A stretch of DNA of 64,000 bases from Devosia sp. LC5 (GTDB lineage: Bacteria > Pseudomonadota > Alphaproteobacteria > Rhizobiales > Devosiaceae): assembly GCF_000735585.1 (NCBI RefSeq), contig NZ_JNNO01000043.1, forward strand, positions 150,101-214,100, in the 5' to 3' direction. Both the position numbers and the translations under genes were made by a program. The notes under the pieces were generated by a model. It was not told where the DNA came from, ran no database searches, and worked only from the letters and a program-made list of their open reading frames with translations. Shown here piece after piece: positions 57,806-64,000 of this stretch (the first letter of the stretch is position 1; each line of letters opens with the position of its first letter).

Positions 57806-58579
57806 TCAGTCCCCCAGCTCAATCCACACCGGCGCATGGTCGCTGGCATGCTCGGCGCCACGGACATCGCGATCCACATCCGCATCCACCAGCTTGCGCA
57901 CCAATGGCTTGCTCACCAGCAAATGGTCGAGCCGCAGGCCGGCATTGCGGGGCCAGCGGTTCCGCATATAGTCCCAGAATGTGTATATCGTTTCGTCCGG
58001 ATGGATCTTGCGGATAGCGTCCGTCCAGCCTTGTTCGATGAGCCTTGCAAACAGCGCCCGGCTTTCCGGCTGCACGAGGGCATTGTCGCGATAGGATGTG
58101 GTTTCGTAGATATCGCGCGGCGCAGGCACGATATTATAGTCGCCTGCCAGCACCACAGGCAGGCCGGTGGCAAACAGCTCGGCAGCGTGGGCAAGCAACC
58201 GCTCGGTCCAGGCCAGCTTATAGGCAAATTTCGGTCCGGGCCGCGGATTGCCATTGGGCGCGTAGAGCGAGGTCACGATGACTCCGTTGACGGCCGCTTC
58301 GATATAGCGCGCCTGCTTGTCATCCTCATTGCCGGGCAGGCCGGTCCGCGTCAGCACCGGTTCAACGCCTTTAGCGAGGATGGCGACGCCGTTCCAGGCG
58401 GTCTCCCCGTGCCACACCGAGCCATAACCGGCATCGGCCAGTGCTCCCGCTGGAAACTGCCGTTCATTGGCCTTGAGTTCCTGCAGGCACACCACATCCG
58501 GCGCCGCCTCGGCCAGCCAATCCATGAGATTTGCCAGGCGCGTATTGATGCCGTTGATGTTGTAGGTGGCGATTTTCAG
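57806..58579 (-). CDS. xthA: Exodeoxyribonuclease III / AP endonuclease (CTG start)
   Basis: ExoIII cuts DNA at abasic sites and trims 3' ends. Motifs are VVCLQELK with the metal Glu, SLYAPNGN, AGDYNIVP, GLRLDHLL and ASDHAPVW. The first ATG (58525) would remove the conserved first strand. The in-frame sequence KIATYNINGINTRLANL starts only at a CTG at 58579, which overlaps the TGA of the upstream hydrolase (CTGA), giving 257 residues, the normal length. It is the last gene of the ligD-ku operon. Confidence 0.92.
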   Translation of the reverse strand: MKIATYNINGINTRLANLMDWLAEAAPDVVCLQELKANERQFPAGALADAGYGSVWHGETAWNGVAILAKGVEPVLTRTGLPGNEDDKQARYIEAAVNGVIVTSLYAPNGNPRPGPKFAYKLAWTERLLAHAAELFATGLPVVLAGDYNIVPAPRDIYETTSYRDNALVQPESRALFARLIEQGWTDAIRKIHPDETIYTFWDYMRNRWPRNAGLRLDHLLVSKPLVRKLVDADVDRDVRGAEHASDHAPVWIELGD

Positions 58580-59220
58580 GGCGTGATCCGCCCGATCCAG
58601 GCCTCGATCGTCTCGACCATGGTGTTCATGTGGTCGGCGGCGGAAAAGCCCGATATCGCCTTGCGCGGCTTGAGGTCATGGTCGCCATCTTCAAGGAATT
58701 TCACCTCGATATTGGCGGGCAGCCCATAGGTGGCGACTTCGTCGGGCACTCCGAATGGATCGCGCGTACCCTGGACGATCAGCGCCGGCGTCTGCAAAGC
58801 GATCAGATGCTTGGTGCGGAGCTGGTCCGGCTTGGCCGGCGGGTGGAAGGGATAGCCGAGGCACAGCAGCCCGGCGATCCGCTTGGCAGCAAACAGCGGA
58901 TCGGCCACCATGCTGGCCACTCGCCCACCCATGGATTTGCCGCCGATGATCAGCGGGCCATTGGTGGGGCCCAGATCGTCCACGGCCGCGATGAATTCGG
59001 GCATGACCTTTTCCGCGCGTGGCGGCGGCTTGCTGCCTGCTTCGGTGCGCCGGCCGGCCATATAGCCAAATTCGAAACGGGCAACGCGCAGCCCTTTGGC
59101 CGCCAATAGCCGTGCCGCGTTCGCCATCCAGGGGGAATCCATCGGCGCTCCGGCGCCATGGGCCAGTAGCAGCGTGATGCGGGCGTCTTCGGGGCCGTCA
59201 AAAAGAAAATCCGTTGTCAT
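58576..59220 (-). CDS. Alpha/beta hydrolase of the KANL3/Tex30 type
   Basis: The 214-residue product has LLLAHGAGAPMDSPWM as the oxyanion region, the nucleophile elbow GGKSMGGR (Ser96), the acid QGTRDPFG (Asp154) and DGDHDLKP (His181), so the triad is complete. The family includes small bacterial hydrolases of unknown substrate. Its ATG follows the TAG of the upstream gene without a gap, and its TGA overlaps the xthA CTG, so it is inside the operon. Confidence 0.88.
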   Translation of the reverse strand: MTTDFLFDGPEDARITLLLAHGAGAPMDSPWMANAARLLAAKGLRVARFEFGYMAGRRTEAGSKPPPRAEKVMPEFIAAVDDLGPTNGPLIIGGKSMGGRVASMVADPLFAAKRIAGLLCLGYPFHPPAKPDQLRTKHLIALQTPALIVQGTRDPFGVPDEVATYGLPANIEVKFLEDGDHDLKPRKAISGFSAADHMNTMVETIEAWIGRITP

Positions 59221-60297
59221 CTAGCCTGCCGATTTCCGTAAATGTTGGTCCGCCACTGCAATGCCGGCGCGGGCGCGCTTGGCCCAGTCCGAAGTGGCGT
59301 CGAGCTCGAGATAGCGGCGCCAATAGTGCCGGGCTGCCGCAAGATCGTCCGTGTCATAGGCAATGGCCGCCAGATTATAGACCGCGTCGGCATAGCTCGG
59401 GTCCAGCTCGACGGCACGCGCCAGGTGTTGGCGGGCAGGTTTGAGCTTGCCAGCATCACGCAGCAGGCCGCCATAGTTGAACCAGGCCTCGACGAAGCCG
59501 GGATCGCGCTTGAGGGCGGTGGCATAGGCCAGGGCCGCCTCATCGGGCTGGTTGAGGGCGCGCAGGCAATTGCCCAGGTTGAAGGCGGCGGTGGCGTCGC
59601 TGGGGTCGATGGCCGAACAATGGGCATAGAGCGTGGCGGCTTCTGCCAGGAGACCCCCTGCCTCGGCGGTTTCGGCGAGGCCGAAATAATCCTCGGCCTC
59701 GTCCTCGCCCTCAGGCAGGGCGAGCAGGCGCTGGCCATCGAGTTCGGAGAAGGAATGGGCGTCCTGGGTGACGATCTTTTCGGCGCCGCTCGAATGCAGC
59801 GTCAGCGCGGTGAGCGAGCCGACCGGGCCGATCTGATGGATGGAACGCGCCACAGCGCTCCAGACCGCGCCGCTCGCCAGCAGGCCGGCATATTTCTTCG
59901 CAAGAATGACATCACGAAACGAGAAGGGTTCGGCGGGATGCTCGAAGGCATCGAACAAAGCGAGCAGGTCAAAAATGGGTCCGGCCAGGCCCGATTGGTC
60001 GAGAATGGAATGCCTCGTTATATTGGCAGACGGAACCGGGGGCAGGGAGCCGAGCAGGCGCAGAAAGCCGTTTTCGCTCAGGGTTCTGGCAGCAGCGGGC
60101 ACTGCCCGTACCCGGCGCTCGATCTCGGCTTCGTCATGCCGGGCCAGCAGCGTCCGGCCGAAAACCACACACGTCGTGGCGCGGGTGACATTGCGGTGCA
60201 GCCGCCCGCCATGGCTTGCGACGCGCCTGGCGGCCAGCCGGAGCGGGAAGGCCTGCAGGGCGCCGATGACGCCAAAGCTCTCCCCGCTCAAATCCAT
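59221..60297 (-). CDS. BRCT-like / MerR-like HTH / TPR protein in the NHEJ operon
   Basis: The 358-residue product combines three parts. Residues 8-84 resemble a BRCT domain (SHGGRLHRNVTRATTCVVFG, SENGFLRLLG). Residues 105-165 have a MerR-like helix-turn-helix pattern (FSFRDVILAKKYAGLLASG). Residues 203-345 form TPR repeats (AFNLGNCLRALNQPDEAALAY, AWFNYGGLLRDAGKLKPA, AVYNLAAIAYDTDDLAAA). It starts six bases after ku and abuts the hydrolase gene. BRCT and TPR domains bind proteins, so it may recruit repair factors. This is inference. Confidence 0.75.
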   Translation of the reverse strand: MDLSGESFGVIGALQAFPLRLAARRVASHGGRLHRNVTRATTCVVFGRTLLARHDEAEIERRVRAVPAAARTLSENGFLRLLGSLPPVPSANITRHSILDQSGLAGPIFDLLALFDAFEHPAEPFSFRDVILAKKYAGLLASGAVWSAVARSIHQIGPVGSLTALTLHSSGAEKIVTQDAHSFSELDGQRLLALPEGEDEAEDYFGLAETAEAGGLLAEAATLYAHCSAIDPSDATAAFNLGNCLRALNQPDEAALAYATALKRDPGFVEAWFNYGGLLRDAGKLKPARQHLARAVELDPSYADAVYNLAAIAYDTDDLAAARHYWRRYLELDATSDWAKRARAGIAVADQHLRKSAG

Positions 60298-60303
60298 GCG
60301 CGT

Positions 60304-61206
60304 TTATGCCTTTTTCTTCGATGCCGCCTTGGGTGCTGCGCCCTTGGAGGCTTCCAGCGCTGCCTTCAGCGAGGCTTTGACCGGGGATTCCTTAGCGGCG
60401 GGGGCAGCCTTGGGCTTACTCTTTGCAGCCGGCTTGGCCTCGCCAAGACTGGCCTTGAGGGCATCCATCAGGTTGATGACATTACCGCGTTCGGGCGCTG
60501 CCGCAATGATCGGATTGTGGCCCTTGAGCTTCTCGCGGATCATGGCCATCAGCGCCTGCTCGTAGCGATCCTCATAATCCTTGGGATTGAAGGTGGTGAC
60601 CTTCTGCTCGATCAACTTTTGCGCCAGGTCGAGCATTTCGGGATCAGGATTGCCGACCGGGATGTTGTCGAAATATTCGGCCGTGCCGCGAACCTCATTG
60701 GGGTTGCGCAATGTGGTGACGAACATGCCGGTTTCGCGGGCGCCGATGGTCACCACGCGCTCGCGGCTGGTCAGCACCAGCCGGGCAATGGCCACCTTGC
60801 CGCTTTTGCGCAGGGCTTCGCGCAGCACCACGAAAGTTTCCTCGGCCATGGCCCCGTCGGGCGCCAGGTAATAGGGCGTGTCCTGATAGAGCACATCCAC
60901 CTCGCCGGCATCGACAAAGGCCTCGATATTCATGGTGTGGTTGGATTCGATGCGGACCGCGTCGATATCGGCATCATCGATGATGATGTATTGCTTGGGC
61001 TCGTATTCATAGCCGCGCACCAGGTCGCTCCGCTCGACCAGGCCCAGTTCGGGGTCCACCGCTTTCATATTGATGCGGTTATGGGTTTCCTTGTGCAACT
61101 GATTGAAGCTGATGCGTTCCGAGGCACTGGTTGCCGGAAACAGCTTCACCTGACAGCTCACCAGGCTCAGTCGCAACTGGCCCTTCCAACTTGCTCTCGC
61201 GGCCAT
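60304..61206 (-). CDS. ku: Ku protein, DNA end-binding
   Basis: The 300-residue product begins MAARASWKGQLRLSLVSCQVKLFPA and contains HNRINMKAVDPELGLVERSDLVRGYEYE and GTAEYFDNIPVGNPD, the bacterial Ku core. Bacterial Ku dimerises as a ring on broken ends and recruits LigD. The last 50 residues are Lys/Ala-rich, the usual variable tail that helps in DNA threading. It lies 41 nt after ligD on the same strand. Confidence 0.96.
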   Translation of the reverse strand: MAARASWKGQLRLSLVSCQVKLFPATSASERISFNQLHKETHNRINMKAVDPELGLVERSDLVRGYEYEPKQYIIIDDADIDAVRIESNHTMNIEAFVDAGEVDVLYQDTPYYLAPDGAMAEETFVVLREALRKSGKVAIARLVLTSRERVVTIGARETGMFVTTLRNPNEVRGTAEYFDNIPVGNPDPEMLDLAQKLIEQKVTTFNPKDYEDRYEQALMAMIREKLKGHNPIIAAAPERGNVINLMDALKASLGEAKPAAKSKPKAAPAAKESPVKASLKAALEASKGAAPKAASKKKA

Positions 61207-61247
61207 CTTCGCCTCCTACGCGCGAATGACTTCCTCACCACAAGAAA

Positions 61248-63671
61248 TCATGACGGCAAATCCCGTGCGGACTCGTTAATTTCGGCCCAGGGGTCGCCTG
61301 ATGTGGTTAACAGACCCGGAAGCGAAGAATAATTGAGGTCGACCGGAGAGTCGATGGACTCCAGATCGCGCCAATCAATTGGTGTCGATGCTGGCAAATG
61401 GGGCCTTGCCCGCAGCGAATAGGCAGCAACAGCTGTGGCGCTACGCGCATTGCGGTAGAAATCGATGAAAATCCGGCCCTTGCGATTGTCCGCGCCCATC
61501 TGGGTGACGAAGGTATCGCGGCCGGCTGCGGCAAGGCGGCTGGCAATGGCGGAGCTGGCCTGATGCACCTGTTTCCAGCCCAGTTTTTGCGTGATGGGTA
61601 CGACGATATGGACGCCCCGTCCGCCCGAGGTTTTGACGAAGGGGACCAGCCCCATGCGCTCAAGTTCGCCGCGCAGATGCACGGCGGCATTGACCACGTC
61701 GCGCCATTCCACGCCCTCGCCGGGGTCGAGGTCGAAAATCACCCGGTCAGGCCTGTCGAGATGGCTTTCATGGGTGCCCCAGACGTGGAATTCCACCACG
61801 CCGAATTGGGCCAGTGCGAGATAGCCCTTGGCGTCTTCGACCGAGATATAAGTCCGCGTCTCGTCGTCGGAATTCTTGGTCTCGAAAACCTTTATGGTCG
61901 ATGGCATGCCGGTGAAGGCGTGGCGCTGGAAGAAACAATCCTTGGTGCTGCCGCTGGGGCAGCGGAACAGCGAGACCGGCCGGTTGAACAGATGCGGCAG
62001 CATGTAATCGCCGACGGCGGCGTAATAAACCGCGATGTCGAGCTTGGTTGGGCCGGACTTGCCGAACAGCCGCCGCGTCGGATTGGTGACCCAGATACCG
62101 GCCAGGTCGGCGTCCGAAATAATGCGCTTACGTGGCGCGGTGGCTGGCGTCGTCAGTTCCGCCTCGCGCAGGCCTTTGAACGTGGCGTGCCGCAGCAGGC
62201 CGTCAGTGGTGATAACGGCGTATTGGATGCGGGCGGTGAGGGTGGGGCGCACCGGCATGATTTCGGGCGGGGCGCCGTCCAGCTTGCCGGGGATGCGCAT
62301 CGGCTCGAGCCGCTTGAGCAGGGCGCGCATGGTGGTGGTGTCAAAGCCGGTGCCGACCTTGCCGCGATAGTGCAGCTCGCCATCGACCCATTCGGCCATG
62401 CCCAGGGCGCCGATGCCGCCGGCCTTCTCGCTATCGCTATAGCCGGCAATGACGAAGTCTCCAGTCAGCAGCGCCTTGATCTTGAGCCAGCTGGAGGAGC
62501 GACCGCCGAGATAGGGGCTATTGCGCCGTTTGGAGACGATGCCTTCGAGGCCCCTTTCAGAGGCCAGATCGTATAGCGGGCCACCATCCCCCTCCATATG
62601 GTCGCTGTAATGCAGCGCGGAGCGGGCGTTGATATGGCCGGCCAGCAATTGCGCCAGCAGGGCCTTGCGCTTGGTCAGCGGGGCGGCCCGTAAATCCCAG
62701 CCATCGAGGTAGAGCAGGTCGAAGGCGTAAAAGACCAGCTTGTTGCCCACGCCCTCCGATAGCGCATCCTGCAATTTGCCGAAGCGGCTGATGCCCTGAT
62801 CGTCCAGCACGACGATTTCGCCATCGATAATGGCTTGCTTGCAATCGAGCGCCGCAAACGCCTTGGGCAGGTCGCCATAGCGGCGCGTCCAATCGAGGCC
62901 GCCGCGGGTGATCAGGCGGGTCTTGCCAGCCTCGATAAAGGCCAGGGTGCGATAGCCATCGAACTTGATTTCGTGCAGCCAATCCGTGTCCTTGGGCGGC
63001 GCGGCAGCGGGACTGGCCAGTTGCAAATCGATCTTGTCCGGCATTGGCGCCTTGATCGCATTGGGCAGTTTACCGGGAACAGGTTTGTTACGCTTTGCCG
63101 GGGCAGGGGACGCCACCAGCTCTTCGATGCGGCGGCCGGTTTTGACGCTTTCCGGGCGGGCTGTGAGGATATCGACCTCGGTATCCATGGCCGGATCGCG
63201 TTCCTTGAACAGCAGCCAATTGTCGCGCCCCTTGTCCTCCGGCTTGCCCTTGAGGCGGGTCAGCATCCAGCCGCCATTCAGCTTTTCGCCCGCCAGGCGG
63301 AACTTGAAACTGCCCTTTTCGAGATCAGCATGCGGATCGCCCATCGGCGCCCAGACACCTGTGTCCCACACGATCATCGGCCCGCCGCCATATTCCCCTT
63401 CGGGGATCACGCCTTCGAAGTCGATATAGTCGAGCGGGTGATCCTCCGTCGCCGCCGCGAGCCGTTTGTCGGCGGGGTTCAGGGAAGGGCCCTTGGGCAC
63501 CGCCCAGCTTTTGAGTACGCCATCGAGCTCGAGCCGCAGATCATAATGGTCGGCAGTGGCAGAATGCTTGTGCACGACGAAGCGATTGCCCGTGTCGCTG
63601 ACCGTGCCGGATGGCTCCGGCGTTTTGGAGAAATCGCGTTTTTTCCGATAGGTCTGGAGTTCGCTGCCCAT
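61248..63671 (-). CDS. ligD: Multifunctional ATP-dependent DNA ligase LigD
   Basis: The 807-residue product has the order phosphoesterase - ligase - polymerase. The phosphoesterase part has FVVHKHSATADHYDLRLE (His42, Asp44) and EGVIPEGEYGGG. The ligase carries the adenylated lysine in HEIKFDGYR (Lys236), followed by DGEIVVLD and GLEGIVSKRR. The polymerase has FDLDPGEGVEW, KTSGGRGVHIVVP and RIFIDFYRNAR. It repairs double-strand breaks with Ku and leads a five-gene operon. Confidence 0.96.
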   Translation of the reverse strand: MGSELQTYRKKRDFSKTPEPSGTVSDTGNRFVVHKHSATADHYDLRLELDGVLKSWAVPKGPSLNPADKRLAAATEDHPLDYIDFEGVIPEGEYGGGPMIVWDTGVWAPMGDPHADLEKGSFKFRLAGEKLNGGWMLTRLKGKPEDKGRDNWLLFKERDPAMDTEVDILTARPESVKTGRRIEELVASPAPAKRNKPVPGKLPNAIKAPMPDKIDLQLASPAAAPPKDTDWLHEIKFDGYRTLAFIEAGKTRLITRGGLDWTRRYGDLPKAFAALDCKQAIIDGEIVVLDDQGISRFGKLQDALSEGVGNKLVFYAFDLLYLDGWDLRAAPLTKRKALLAQLLAGHINARSALHYSDHMEGDGGPLYDLASERGLEGIVSKRRNSPYLGGRSSSWLKIKALLTGDFVIAGYSDSEKAGGIGALGMAEWVDGELHYRGKVGTGFDTTTMRALLKRLEPMRIPGKLDGAPPEIMPVRPTLTARIQYAVITTDGLLRHATFKGLREAELTTPATAPRKRIISDADLAGIWVTNPTRRLFGKSGPTKLDIAVYYAAVGDYMLPHLFNRPVSLFRCPSGSTKDCFFQRHAFTGMPSTIKVFETKNSDDETRTYISVEDAKGYLALAQFGVVEFHVWGTHESHLDRPDRVIFDLDPGEGVEWRDVVNAAVHLRGELERMGLVPFVKTSGGRGVHIVVPITQKLGWKQVHQASSAIASRLAAAGRDTFVTQMGADNRKGRIFIDFYRNARSATAVAAYSLRARPHLPASTPIDWRDLESIDSPVDLNYSSLPGLLTTSGDPWAEINESARDLPS

Positions 63672-64000
63672 GCGGAAAAGCTACACGCCAGCGGGCCAAA
63701 TGCCAGCGCAATGTTGACAGTCCGCTAGTATTAGCCGGACGGACAGCCGAAAATGCCGCCCGGCCCTGAGGCGTCGCGGTTATACGGTAACGGGCGGCCA
63801 TTGGACCTTCCGAAACAGATAGAGTGGGCCAAAGGCCGCCCGTCACGATCCGCTTTTTATGCAGGGTCCGGTTCAGGCGGTACCATTCTTGCAGGTCCGG
63901 CTGCCGAGTTTCCAACCCCACTGGACAGGCGCCCCCATCCCACGGTCTCCCCACCCGGCCCTGCGTCGGGGCCGCGTAACTGGCGGGGATGGGGGTATAG
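63672..64000. other. 329-bp region upstream of ligD with an inverted repeat
   Basis: No gene with coding character was seen. The region should contain the ligD promoter. It holds the inverted repeat at 63787-63846 and, further on, C/G-rich runs near 63910-63995. What lies beyond the window end is unknown. Confidence 0.5.
63787..63846. repeat. 18-bp inverted repeat upstream of ligD
   Basis: Left arm 63787-63804 and right arm 63829-63846 are reverse complements at 16 of 18 positions, with a 24-base spacer. The right arm is not followed by a T run. It could be an operator or a small mobile or REP-like element. Confidence 0.5.

Noticed and set aside
59242..61332. 696-codon open frame on + opposite ku and the TPR gene
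   Set aside because: Low-complexity Gln/Gly/Arg-rich translation spanning two recognised minus-strand genes; a GC-bias artefact.
63541..63954. 137-codon open frame on - crossing the ligD start
   Set aside because: Overlaps the start of ligD in another frame and lacks coding-like third positions and a ribosome binding site.

Overview
The window is a chromosomal segment of a GC-rich alphaproteobacterium, most likely a member of the Hyphomicrobiales (Devosia-like). The clues are the alphaproteobacterial S10-spc-alpha order (adk after secY, no rpmJ or rpsD in the cluster), MipZ-type division ATPases, an ATP12 chaperone, a DUF1489 gene, and a LigD/Ku pair. The genus is an inference; the class is well supported.

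Layout. 1-15.8 kb is the translation super-operon: end of fusA, tuf, S10 cluster (rpsJ to rpsQ), spc cluster (rplN to adk) and alpha cluster (rpsM, rpsK, rpoA, rplQ), all on + and ending in a strong terminator. Four internal structured elements (tuf-rpsJ, rpsJ-rplC, rplO-secY, rpsK-rpoA) divide it into likely sub-transcripts. 15.8-25.2 kb holds a phosphotransferase-like gene, a P-loop ATPase, an ornithine-type decarboxylase, a DegP-type protease, rarA, and a tight run crcB-rluC-HAD-ATP12. 25.2-28.3 kb is a sulfate ABC operon (binding protein, CysT, CysW) ending in a small DHPS-like gene instead of cysA. 28.6-39.5 kb is mixed housekeeping: rimO, doxX, lipB, a fliN-like gene, a drug-type MFS gene behind a structured leader, tRNA-Leu(GAG), lysE family, mgtE, a CPT-like kinase, and two GSTs.

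39.7-41.5 kb carries two MipZ-like ATPases in tandem. 41.5-49.3 kb has a serine hydrolase, a D,D-carboxypeptidase with a SPOR domain, an A+T-richer probable insert at 44.9 kb, maiA and clpS-clpA. 49.4-52.8 kb has an MFS gene and a divergent HxlR regulator/quinone reductase pair. 53.2-57.1 kb is dnaE plus a VOC gene. 57.8-63.7 kb is a five-gene minus-strand operon ligD-ku-(BRCT/HTH/TPR protein)-hydrolase-xthA, a non-homologous end-joining module with an extra multidomain protein.

The most unusual items are: (1) the 32.3-32.5 kb leader before the MFS gene, with a ribosome binding site, a 16-codon ORF, competing hairpins, a perfect terminator and then a CTG-initiated gene; (2) the NHEJ operon with the BRCT/HTH/TPR protein and a CTG-initiated xthA overlapping the preceding stop; (3) the mipZ tandem duplication; (4) three single-membrane-span microproteins of 32-36 residues; (5) an inverted-repeat element at 39.5 kb whose two arms differ by compensating changes, with a half copy at 28.5 kb. 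No CRISPR array, insertion sequence, prophage or rRNA gene was seen.
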